64,000 bases of DNA, from assembly GCA_039806955.1 (NCBI GenBank), contig JBDHQI010000006.1, positions 62,001 through 126,000 of the forward strand, written 5' to 3'. Each line of letters opens with the position of its first letter. Position 1 is the first letter of the stretch. This stretch comes from JADLHS01 sp039806955. Lineage in GTDB: Bacteria; Verrucomicrobiota; Verrucomicrobiia; Limisphaerales; JADLHS01. The notes below the pieces were generated by a model. The model worked only from the letters and a program-made list of their open reading frames with translations. It did not search any database and had not been told where the DNA came from. Of this stretch, positions 31,601 to 39,436 are shown in pieces. Position numbers and translations under genes: made by a program.

Positions 31601-32156
31601 GATCTGCGTGCGGATTGTTGACCCGATGAATCCTGATCCCGGATCGCCGGTGGCCTTGGGGCAAAGCGGTTTGCTCCTGGTGCGCGGTCCGAATGTCATG
31701 CGCGGCTACCTGGGGCAGCCGGAGCAGACGGCGGCCGTGTTGCGCGAAGGTTGGTACGTCACGGGTGACATCGCGGCGTTGGATGAGGACGGTTTTCTCC
31801 AAATCACGGATCGCCTGAGTCGCTTCAGCAAAATTGGCGGAGAAATGGTGCCGCACATCAAAGTCGAGGAAAAGTTGCACGAGCTCGCCGGGATCGCCCA
31901 TCAAACATTTGTTGTAACCAGTGTCGCCGATGAAAAGAAAGGCGAACGCTTGGTCGTCTTGCACCGGCTTCCGGACGAGGCCTTGGCGTTGGTGTTGGAA
32001 AAACTTGCAGCGAGTGACCTGCCGAATTTATGGAAACCGAAGGCCGAGGCATTCTTTCCTCTGGCTGCGTTTCCATTATTGGGTACCGGCAAACTGGATT
32101 TGCGACAAGTGAAGGTGTTGGCGACACGGTTGGTGGAATCGTTCAGAGCTGGTTGA
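28638..32156 (+). CDS. aas: Three-domain LplT-type transporter / PlsC acyltransferase / acyl-ACP synthetase
   Basis: A 1172-residue fusion for lysophospholipid recycling. Residues ~25-415 are an MFS transporter with about 12 helices (FQGAFSDNVLKTLVIFMML ... GGFLADRYSKRH), matching LplT. Residues ~430-620 are a PlsC-type acyltransferase with the HxxxxD motif in CNHLSLADAVLL and EGQITRIG. Residues ~640-1172 are an AMP-forming acyl-CoA/ACP synthetase with the P-loop FSSGSTGAPKGVMLSH (about 812-828) and the adenylation motif YVTGDIAALDEDGFLQITDR. In E. coli transport (LplT) and Aas functions are separate genes; fusions are known in other Gram-negatives. Re-acylation of lysophosphatidylethanolamine at the inner membrane is expected. 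Confidence 0.92.
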   Translation: MTDDNSRRGALGAATAAARSQSGFWALIATQFQGAFSDNVLKTLVIFMMLGAGLTMAEKHRLGELVGALFSLPFILFSMAGGFLADRYSKRHIMIGVKIFEVVVMLLALAGFFFTSLPVLLACVFLMGTHSAFFGPSKYGALPELLPERKLSWGNGILELGTFLAIILGTVTAALLAEHFRGQHLWSGTILVALALVGLVTSLGVTRVPAANPAKVFKLNLLKELFTSLQQARGDRLLKLALLGNTYFFFLGALLQLNLFYFGAEVLGVSETKIGLLNVALAIGIGIGSVTAGYLSGGKIEYGLVPLGALGMSVTCLALLLESLSLPGVLAVLAGLGFFGGFFIVPVTALLQHRPDSRRRGELLAAANLLSFIGVFAASAAHYALTSWLQLTPRGIFFAGGVMTLIGAGLSFWLLPDAFLRFLLWMITHTLYQIKVLGRENIPSKGGALFVCNHLSLADAVLLQAAVDRPIRFIMLKAMYEKGIIGWWARTTGAIPISSELRPREMIHSLQTASAALKNGEVVCIFAEGQITRIGQMLPFRRGFERIMKGVDAPIIPVGLDGVWGSIFSFDRRQFLWKIPQRIPYPITVNFGPALPPTTSAVAVRQTVQELLATAWEQRRRRLRPLHHSFAISARRHPRRFAMVDAQNRALTFNDALTRSLLLARRLRQIWSGQRVVGLLLPPSVGGALANWAALFCGKVSVNLNYTLPPEAIASCVQQCQLQTILTSRAFLEKVPLQLPGKILFLEDVIGTKEVAPSLGEKMVALFLARCVPVKWLDRILRDRSSVADRATTNAEAAATSDPLDQLATIIFSSGSTGAPKGVMLSHYNIGSNIAQLGQAFAFGRKDKALGVLPFFHSFGFTGTLMLPGVLGIGAVYHANPLDAKTIGHLAQAHEITFLLATPTFLQIYLRGCAAEQLGSVRLVAVGAEKLSDRLATAFEDQFGVRPFEAYGCTECAPAVTVNTPDFRAAGFRQVGAKRGKIGHPLPGICVRIVDPMNPDPGSPVALGQSGLLLVRGPNVMRGYLGQPEQTAAVLREGWYVTGDIAALDEDGFLQITDRLSRFSKIGGEMVPHIKVEEKLHELAGIAHQTFVVTSVADEKKGERLVVLHRLPDEALALVLEKLAASDLPNLWKPKAEAFFPLAAFPLLGTGKLDLRQVKVLATRLVESFRAG

Positions 32157-32552
32157 TCGAGCGTTGGGCGACGAAGCTCCATTGCACCGCACCGTGCGGG
32201 TACGGCGTTGCGAGGCCTGGTTTGATTGACGTGGTTTTCATCTCGAGTTTCCGCGAGACCCTTCGCTGTTCGCGCACGACTTGATTCGGTCCGCCTGGTC
32301 CCATTTCACAATATTATTCCTGCGAGCCAGCCGCGTGGTTTGGCGATGGGTTTCGATCTGAAAGCATGCTTTTCCACGGGGGTGAGGAACCCGGCGCAGT
32401 ACCCAAAATGACGATAAACTTTGGGGACGAATTTTAGAGAAACTTTTCTCTTGTCTTTAAGTCGGCAGTAAATAAGCTTCGGCGTAGTCCCAATTCGTAA
32501 TCCGAAAAACGTGTTGGGCGCATCAATAACAACCCATTAAGAACCAAAGCGT
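32157..32552. other. Gene-free 396-bp stretch before the TSP3-repeat protein
   Basis: No credible coding region is seen. A small hairpin AGAGAA-ACTT-TTCTCT at 32436-32451 is followed by a T-rich run and could act as a weak terminator of the aas transcript, although it is nearly 300 bp beyond the stop. The rest presumably holds the promoter of the gene at 32553. Confidence 0.35.
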
Positions 32553-35219
32553 GTGAAAACAAATTCACCCAAATCTCCTAAGTCGCACTTGCGAGTCACG
32601 GCGATACGTCGCCTGAGCTTAACCCTCAAGTTCGCCACCCTTCTGATTGCCGTGCTGGCCACCGCACTATCCGCTTTTGCGGATAATATCGCTTCGAAGG
32701 GGCACGCCATTATTGGCATCAAACAGGGGATTGATTCCGCCCCCGGCAAGTCCATGTACAACGGCGGCATTCCGCCCAATATCAACGATGAGAATCCCTA
32801 CTCGCGCGTGGACACGTTTAGTGCGCAGTGGGACAGCAAATTGGAAGATTGCAGCTTCGTCGGGGTGCTCTGGCCCACGAAGCGTTACGAGGACATCGGG
32901 ACGTTGACCTTGACCATGGCGTGCTTTGGCGACGGCGGCTGGTTTGGCGCGAACGGCGTGATGCCGCCGCCGGGCACCCCCTTTCCTCCGGCAATGCTGG
33001 CGGAACCGACCGTGCAGGTGACGACCAATGGCGGCGTCACATGGACCCCGGTGGCCGCAACCTCTGATTACACGAACATCATGATCAACCACTACCCCGG
33101 CGGCCAGGGCGGCACCTTCAATCCCAACACGGTGGACATCACCTTTACGCTGACGACCCCGGCTTCGGCCGTTAATGGCGTGCGGCTCATCGGAACGCAC
33201 GGAGGCACTGCTGACAAGAATGGATTTTTGGGCGTGTGGGAGCTCGGGGTGGACGCCACGTTTACCGACTCAGATTTCGACGGAATGCCCGATGCCTGGG
33301 AGCTGGCCCACGGTTTGCTCGTGGGAACGGATGACAGTCTGGCGGACCATGACCTGGATGGTCTGAATAATTATGACGAATATTTGCACGGCACGAATCC
33401 GGATGAACCCGATACTGATGGGGACGGTTACTCCGATGCCATTGAGGTGGCCGAGGGGTCGAACCCGACGGACCCCGGCAGTGTGCCAGGCGACCTGGCG
33501 CGATTCGGAACGGCCACCTTGGGCACGCAAAGTTCCGGGGGGGTGGACACGGAGTACTTTCACGTCGGACTCCAGGAGGACGTTACCGATGGGAACTTTT
33601 ACACGGTTGTGGACAATTGGAATGGAGACCGGCCGACCCTCGCAGACCCGAAAAGTTATGTCGGCATCATCTGGTGGTCCGACTCGCCGACCAATCCGGT
33701 CCAGCGAGTTGAATTGGCCCTGGCGGCGTATGTTGATGGCGGATGGTTTGGCCCCAATGGGATCGGGCCGGCTCCGGGGCAACCCTTGCAACCAGCCCAT
33801 TTGGTGTCGCCGGCGGTGGAAGTTTCGCAGGATTATGGCGCGACCTGGACCGCGGCTCCCGCCACCTCCGATTATCTGACGCTGATGAAAGGACATCAGG
33901 TGGGTGGCAACGGCGTTCCTAATCCGCACTTTGCTCCCGTCTCCACATTTGTTCTGGACCCTCCGGCCACCAACATTAACGCCATCCGCATCATTGGCAG
34001 TGAAGGCGGGGGCGCCTCCGGCGGCTTCCTGGCCGTGTCCGACTTGAAGGTCTTTGCGCGAACGGATGTGGATGAAGATGGCATGGACGATGATTGGGAA
34101 CGCAGACATGGCTTGATCGTCGGCGTCAAGGATGACCAGGGAGATCCCGACCTCGACGGCCTGAAGAACTTGTCCGAGTTCCAGTTGCTCACTGATCCCC
34201 ATGACCCCGATACGGACGATGACGGATTAAATGATGGAGATGAAGTGAACGTTCATTTCACCAATCCGCTTTCGTCGGACACCGACACGGACGGCCTGAG
34301 TGATGGCGAGGAAATTAACATTTACGGCACCAATCCCTTGAATGCCGACTCGGACGACGATGGTTTCAACGACGGACTGGAAGTCTCCCTGGAAAGTCAC
34401 CCGCTGGATCCGGCCAGCACCCCGGATAATTTCGCCTTGCGCAATGATGCCAGCGGCCTTCTGGGTGTGGCGAATAATACGTCGGATCCCGGCACGCCCA
34501 TCTTCAACGCTGGAAGTGCGAGGAACATTCACGACGGGGATGTGGCGACGCGGGTGGACAATTACAGCAATCTTCCGCAGCCCCTGGGGTATGTCGGCAT
34601 CGCCTGGACCGCGCCCGTGACGAACCTGTTGACCCGTCTCCGACTGGATCAAGCCACCTTCTTCGATGGCGGCTGGTTTGGAGTGAGCGGGGTCGGGCCG
34701 GGCGCCGGCGGCGTCCTCTCCGCACCGACGTATCTGGGCACGGAGCCGCCCACGGTCCAGGTGACCACCGATGGGGTGACCTGGACCACCATCGGCGTCA
34801 CCTCCGATTATCTGACCGCGCTCGAAGGGCACGCGCTGCCGGCAATCGCGTTCGGGCCGCCCACGCGTGCGACGGCGAATTTCGTGTTCAATACCCCGCA
34901 GGCCGGCCTCACCGGCGTACGCATCATTGGCGCCGAGGGAGGAACGGCGGATAACGGGTTTATTGGCGTCTTTGAACTCGCGGCCTTGACCAGCCGGCCG
35001 TCGCTGCCGGTTACCCTGCTCAACGCGGGAACGGACAGTGGGAATTTCCGTTTTGAATTCGACACCCAGACGGGCGGGATTTATGAGGTTCAATATCGCA
35101 CTTCGCTGACCAGCGGGAGCTGGCAGACCCTGACCACGATTAACGGAGACGGCACCCGCAAGGCCGTGACGGATGCCATCACCGGCGAGACGCGTTTCTA
35201 TCGCGTGGAAAGCAAGTGA
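32553..35219 (+). CDS. Secreted protein: three discoidin-like repeats, thrombospondin type 3 repeats, shared C-terminal module
   Basis: The 888-residue product starts at GTG and has a signal peptide (about 20-42, FATLLIAVLATALSAFA). Three homologous ~190-residue domains occupy about 45-235, 312-505 and 627-815. Each carries a DGGWFG motif (FGDGGWFGANG, YVDGGWFGPNG, FFDGGWFGVSG), a TSDY motif and an end like VRIIG.EGG....GFLGV. They look like sugar-binding F5/8-type-C folds, which is an inference. Between them lie calcium-binding TSP3 repeats (DTDGDGYSDAIEVAEGSNP; DTDTDGLSDGEEINIYGTNP; DSDDDGFNDGLEV). The final ~70 residues are the module also found at 3123-3330 (FRFEFDTQTGGIYEVQYRTS ... RFYRVESK). 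No enzyme domain is seen. Confidence 0.85.
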   Translation: MKTNSPKSPKSHLRVTAIRRLSLTLKFATLLIAVLATALSAFADNIASKGHAIIGIKQGIDSAPGKSMYNGGIPPNINDENPYSRVDTFSAQWDSKLEDCSFVGVLWPTKRYEDIGTLTLTMACFGDGGWFGANGVMPPPGTPFPPAMLAEPTVQVTTNGGVTWTPVAATSDYTNIMINHYPGGQGGTFNPNTVDITFTLTTPASAVNGVRLIGTHGGTADKNGFLGVWELGVDATFTDSDFDGMPDAWELAHGLLVGTDDSLADHDLDGLNNYDEYLHGTNPDEPDTDGDGYSDAIEVAEGSNPTDPGSVPGDLARFGTATLGTQSSGGVDTEYFHVGLQEDVTDGNFYTVVDNWNGDRPTLADPKSYVGIIWWSDSPTNPVQRVELALAAYVDGGWFGPNGIGPAPGQPLQPAHLVSPAVEVSQDYGATWTAAPATSDYLTLMKGHQVGGNGVPNPHFAPVSTFVLDPPATNINAIRIIGSEGGGASGGFLAVSDLKVFARTDVDEDGMDDDWERRHGLIVGVKDDQGDPDLDGLKNLSEFQLLTDPHDPDTDDDGLNDGDEVNVHFTNPLSSDTDTDGLSDGEEINIYGTNPLNADSDDDGFNDGLEVSLESHPLDPASTPDNFALRNDASGLLGVANNTSDPGTPIFNAGSARNIHDGDVATRVDNYSNLPQPLGYVGIAWTAPVTNLLTRLRLDQATFFDGGWFGVSGVGPGAGGVLSAPTYLGTEPPTVQVTTDGVTWTTIGVTSDYLTALEGHALPAIAFGPPTRATANFVFNTPQAGLTGVRIIGAEGGTADNGFIGVFELAALTSRPSLPVTLLNAGTDSGNFRFEFDTQTGGIYEVQYRTSLTSGSWQTLTTINGDGTRKAVTDAITGETRFYRVESK

Positions 35220-35342
35220 TGGAGTTGAAAGAAGAATTGGTGAAGCGGATGGCCCGGGAGGGCCATCCGCTGTCTGGGGGGCGGCCGCCAAGCGGTTGGC
35301 GGAGCCGGCCGGCAACCACGTCAAACGGGGTCGCGATATAAT

Positions 35343-36787
35343 TTGAGCGCATCTTCCCCAGGCGCATTGGCCGGGCCGGCGCTCAGTTGGAAGGGCGGGG
35401 TTGGATTCAGCGCGCTGGCCGTTGCCTGTTTTCATGTGGCTTATACGCCCGCCGACGCGGGTTGGTTCAGTCTGGCCATTTTGGGGTACGTGATGGCCCT
35501 GACCCAGCTGGCGCGCTTGCGCAGTACGCGACAGTCGTTCTATTTCGGATTGATGGCGGGGTTCGCCTGCGTGGCGCCGCAACTGGAGTGCTTCTGGCGG
35601 ATCTTCGGCCCGGCTGCCGTTCCGCTCTGGTTCATTCTGGCGCTCTGGCTTGCGTTGTTTACAGCGCTGAGCCACATCGCGCGTTGCCGGCTGTGGCGGT
35701 TGGCGGGCTGCATGGCTGATCTCGTTTCTCTGGTGCGGCCTCGAGTATTTTCGCAGTGAACTTTACTTTCTAAAATTTTCCTGGCTTAACGTCGGTTATG
35801 CATTTGCTTCGCCACCACTGCTTTCACTCAATCGGCTCGGCATGTACGGCGTCGGATTTCTGGCGGCGCTGCCGGCCGCATTTTTTGTCGCGTTTCACCG
35901 GCGCCAAGCGCTGGTGTGGAGCGGCGTGACGGTGGCAGTGGCGCTGTTGCTGATCGTGCTCAAATCCTGCTCTCCTCCCACAACCCGTCTGCCGGCAATT
36001 CGCCTGGCCGGTTTGCCGTTGGAATACCCGAGTGAGTTGGAGCTGCTGCCCGCGCTCGCGAAGCTGGCCTCCACCAACGCCACGTTTGACTTGCTGGTCC
36101 TGCCGGAAAACACCCTGGAAGGCGCGCCCGCCCGATTTGTTGCGCAATTGGTGTCGCACCGAGCAGAAATTCCTGATTATCGGTGGCAAGGATGAATCGC
36201 CAACTGACAATTTTTACAATACGGCGTTCGTCGTCGGCCCCAATGGCGACACGCTATTTCAGCAGGCCAAATCCGTTCCGGTCCAGTTTTTTAAAGACGG
36301 TCTGCCGGCGAGCCACCAAAAACTCTGGGTCTCGCCGTGGGGACGATTGGGAATCTGTGTTTGTTATGACTTGAGCTATACGCACGTTACCGACGAGCTG
36401 GTGCGGCAGGGAGCGCAATTGCTGATCGTGCCGACGATGGATGTGATCGAGTGGGGGCGGCACGAACATGAATTGCATGCGCGCGTCGCGCCGGTTCGCG
36501 CGATGGAATACGGACTACCCATTTTTCGCGTGGCCAGTTCCGGCATTTCGCAGGGCGTGGATCATCATGGCCAGGTTCAGTCGCGTGCTCCGTTTCCCGG
36601 TGAGGGTGAAGGCATACAGTTCAAGGTGTCGCCGGTCGGACGTGGTTCGCGGCCTCCCGATCGCTGGTTGGCGTGGGGCAGCGTGATATTGACCGCGTTC
36701 TTTATCGCGTGGTTGCCGGTGGCGCGTTGGCGGGAGTGTCGGCGGAATTCAAAGTCGTCGGACCAAGTGCGTTCTCCCGCGAGCTGA
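35343..36787 (+). pseudogene. lnt: Apolipoprotein N-acyltransferase, disrupted by two frameshifts
   Basis: Lnt attaches the third acyl chain to lipoproteins. The gene starts at a TTG and its parts fall in three frames. The N-terminal helices lie in the first frame to about 35710. Then WLISFLWCGLEYFRSELYF ... LNRLGMYGVGFL and LLVLPENTLEG lie in the second. From about 36160 the third gives KFLIIGGKDESP, QAKSVPVQFFKDG and GRLGICVCYDLSY, ending with a C-terminal membrane helix. The catalytic Glu (PENTLEG), Lys (AKSVPV) and Cys (CVCYD) are all present. Each shift is +1. Either the gene is recently broken or the assembly has indels; residue conservation makes the second possibility real. Confidence 0.82.
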
Positions 36788-36830
36788 TCCGGCGGCGCGG
36801 GTGCGAGAAGGCGACTCGGGCTGCGGCGCG

Positions 36831-37904
36831 TTATTCTGAGTTAGGGTAAGAACCCAACACCTTGACGTAGCGACATTGCTTTTCGAGTTGAGCAACGGCT
36901 TTCGCGACGCGCCGATCTTGCAGGTGCCCGTCGCAATCAATGAAGAACAGATACTGCCAGGCTTTGCGCTTGCTGGGGCGCGATTCGATCTTGGTCAGGT
37001 TGATGCGATGTTGTCGGAAAGTGGCCAGCACCTGATGCAGCGCGCCAACGCGATCATTCATGCTCACGATCAGACTGGTGCGATCCTTGCCGGTGGGCGG
37101 GCCGCATTGTCGTCCCAATACCAGAAAGCGCGTGGCGTTGGCGGCATTGTCTTGAATGTCCTGCTCCAAAATTTCGAGGCGATACTGCTGCGCGGCCAAT
37201 AATCCGCCAATGGCCGCCGCGCCTTTTTCTTTGGCGGCCAGTTCCGCCGAGCGCGCGTTGGAGGAGGTTTCAATCAGTTCCGCGTGGGACAGATGGTTCT
37301 GAATCCAACCGCGGCATTGGGCGAGCGATTGTGGATGCACGTAAAGCTTTTTGATGCGGGGTCGCGGCGTGTTGCTCATCAAACATTGCCGGACCTTGAG
37401 GATAATCTGCGAGACGATCTGCAATTCGCTGTCCACAAACATGTCCAGGGTATGCGTCACCACCCCTTCCGTTGAATTTTCCACGGGGACCACCCCGTAA
37501 TCCGCGCGGTTTTTTTCCACTTCGGTAAAGACGTCGCCGATCGTTTTTTGCGCGGCGTAGCGCAGGCTGGCGCCAAAGCGCTTGATGGCGGCTTGATGCG
37601 TGAACGTGGCTTCCGGGCCGAGGTAGGCAATCGTGAGCGTTTTCTCCAGAGCCAGCGCGGCGGACATGACTTCGCGGTAAATGGCGCAGAGTTGTTTGTC
37701 GGTGAGCGGACCGGCATTGGATTTGCAAATGCGCGCGAGCACGGCGCGCTCACGGGCGGGAGCGTAAATTTCTTCACCGGCCTGGAGTTTGATCGCACCA
37801 ATTACCAGCGCGTGCTGGGTGCGTTCGTTGATCAACCGCACAATCTGGGCGTCCAATTGGTCAATGGCTTTCCGGTGCTCCGGGATATTCATCGGGGGCA
37901 GCAT
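36831..37904 (-). CDS. pheA: Bifunctional chorismate mutase/prephenate dehydratase (P-protein)
   Basis: Makes phenylpyruvate from chorismate for phenylalanine synthesis. The 357 residues contain a chorismate mutase helical domain (about 5-90: HRKAIDQLDAQIVRLINER). A prephenate dehydratase domain follows (about 92-275: TIAYLGPEATFTHQAA, VVPVENSTEGVV, and the catalytic-type motif NATRFLVLG). A C-terminal ACT domain (about 280-357: LTKIESRPSKRKAWQYLFF) with the ESRP motif is likely to give feedback inhibition by phenylalanine. An internal ATG at 37892 is an equally possible start. The gene is convergent with the broken lnt and divergent from ndh, with overlapping 5' ends. Confidence 0.95.
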   Translation of the reverse strand: MLPPMNIPEHRKAIDQLDAQIVRLINERTQHALVIGAIKLQAGEEIYAPARERAVLARICKSNAGPLTDKQLCAIYREVMSAALALEKTLTIAYLGPEATFTHQAAIKRFGASLRYAAQKTIGDVFTEVEKNRADYGVVPVENSTEGVVTHTLDMFVDSELQIVSQIILKVRQCLMSNTPRPRIKKLYVHPQSLAQCRGWIQNHLSHAELIETSSNARSAELAAKEKGAAAIGGLLAAQQYRLEILEQDIQDNAANATRFLVLGRQCGPPTGKDRTSLIVSMNDRVGALHQVLATFRQHRINLTKIESRPSKRKAWQYLFFIDCDGHLQDRRVAKAVAQLEKQCRYVKVLGSYPNSE

Positions 37905-38007
37905 ACGGGGGAGAACGTGGAATTTGGAGCCAAAACTTGTCGCCGTCGGGGCGCGCGCGATTGCGTTGCGCTATTGCGTTTCCCGGTGCTTCCCACAAAT
38001 TGGAGTG

Positions 38008-39306
38008 GTGAGTGATTCGCATCCCCTCCAGGTGGTTGTACTCGGCGCGGGCTTCGGCGGCCTGACGTTCTGTCAGAATTTCCGGCATCCGGATGCGCGC
38101 ATTACGGTGGTGGACCGAACCAATCACCACTTGTTTCAACCGTTGCTTTATCAAGTGGCGGCATGCGGTTTGTCGGCGACGGAGATCGCCCAGCCGATCC
38201 GCAGCATTCTATCCGAGCGCAGCGATGTCACGGTGTTGTTCAACCGCGTGGTGGGATTTGATCTGGAGCAGCGACGCCTGCAACTGGAGCAGGGGGAATT
38301 GCCTTATGACTATCTGGTATTGGCGCTGGGAGGTCAGACCAGTTATTTCGGTCATCCGGAATGGGAACAATTTGCGCCCGGATTGAAAACGCTCGCCGAC
38401 GCGTTGCGGATTCGCAGCCAGATTCTGTTGGCGTTTGAAAAAGCCGAGAATGCCACCGACCCGCAGGAGCGCGATCGGTTGATGACGATTGTGGTTGTCG
38501 GCGGTGGACCGACGGGGGTTGAACTGGCTGGCGCATTTGCGGAACTGGCGCGGACCGTGTTGAACCAGGATTTTCGGCGGATTGATCCCTCGAAGGCCCA
38601 TATCATTTTGATTGAAGGCTCGCCGCTGGTGCTGTCGCATTTGCCCGCAGAATTATCCGCCAGCGCGCAAAGCCAACTGACGGCTTTGGGGGTGGAAATC
38701 CGGAATAACAGCAAAGTGCAGGCTATTCGCGCCAACGAGGTGGAGCTGGCGGATGGTCGGATCATTCGCGCCGGAACGATCATCTGGGCGGCAGGCGTTT
38801 CGGCTTCCCCGTTGACGCGGCAATTGGGAGTGGAACTGGATCGCGGCGGGCGGATCAAGGTGAAGCCGGATCTCAGCCTGCCGGGGCATCCGGAAATTTT
38901 TGCAATCGGCGACATGGTTTCGCTGTTGCAGTCGGATGGGAAGCCGGTTCCCGGTGTCTCACCGGCCGCCATGCAAATGGGCCGCCACGTTGCCGCGATC
39001 ATCGAGGCGGAGTTGAATTCGCCCAAGGGCACAACCGCGCGACCGCCGTTCAAGTATTGGGACAAAGGCACGATGGCTACGATTGGTCGCTCGGCAGCGG
39101 TGGCGTGGATCGGGCGGTTCCGCTTTTCGGGATTGCTGGCTTGGTTGACCTGGTTGTTTGTGCATTTGATTTTTCTGGTGGGATTTCGCAATCGCGTCGC
39201 CGTGTTGTTTCAATGGACCTATTCGTACTTCTCATTCAGACGCAGCGCCCGAATCATTACTTATCCACCGGTGCCGGATGCTGATCCGAAATCCGTGGCG
39301 AAGTGA
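38008..39306 (+). CDS. ndh: Type II NADH dehydrogenase-like FAD oxidoreductase
   Basis: Membrane-associated NADH:quinone oxidoreductase that feeds electrons to the respiratory chain without pumping protons. It has a FAD Rossmann motif at the N-terminus (VVVLGAGFGGLTF), an NAD-binding motif (IVVVGGGPTGVELAGAFAEL), the FAD-binding FAIGDMVSL segment, and a hydrophobic C-terminal anchor (LLAWLTWLFVHLIFLVGF). The open frame extends to 37789, but that part lies antisense to pheA and is not family-like. The GTG at 38008 (or the adjacent GTG at 38005) puts the FAD motif at residue ~8 and gives ~433 residues, the usual Ndh length. Confidence 0.9.
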   Translation: MSDSHPLQVVVLGAGFGGLTFCQNFRHPDARITVVDRTNHHLFQPLLYQVAACGLSATEIAQPIRSILSERSDVTVLFNRVVGFDLEQRRLQLEQGELPYDYLVLALGGQTSYFGHPEWEQFAPGLKTLADALRIRSQILLAFEKAENATDPQERDRLMTIVVVGGGPTGVELAGAFAELARTVLNQDFRRIDPSKAHIILIEGSPLVLSHLPAELSASAQSQLTALGVEIRNNSKVQAIRANEVELADGRIIRAGTIIWAAGVSASPLTRQLGVELDRGGRIKVKPDLSLPGHPEIFAIGDMVSLLQSDGKPVPGVSPAAMQMGRHVAAIIEAELNSPKGTTARPPFKYWDKGTMATIGRSAAVAWIGRFRFSGLLAWLTWLFVHLIFLVGFRNRVAVLFQWTYSYFSFRRSARIITYPPVPDADPKSVAK

Positions 39307-39436
39307 CCGCGCCCCGGCGGCGAAGCGTTCTGGCATTCGGGAAGCCGCCGCCATAGGATGCCGTGGTGCAACTGGTAAAATTCAACTCTGGTCCAGTCGG
39401 GATGATTAAATCCAATTCAACTGGCGTCTGAGAGAC

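Noticed and set aside
32436..32451. Hairpin before the TSP3 gene as terminator of aas
   Set aside because: It is weak, AT-rich and far from the stop, so it is noted only in the gap description.
34227..35675. Minus-strand ORF of 482 codons
   Set aside because: Shadow of the TSP3 protein and the lnt start; low-complexity Arg/Gly/Gln composition.
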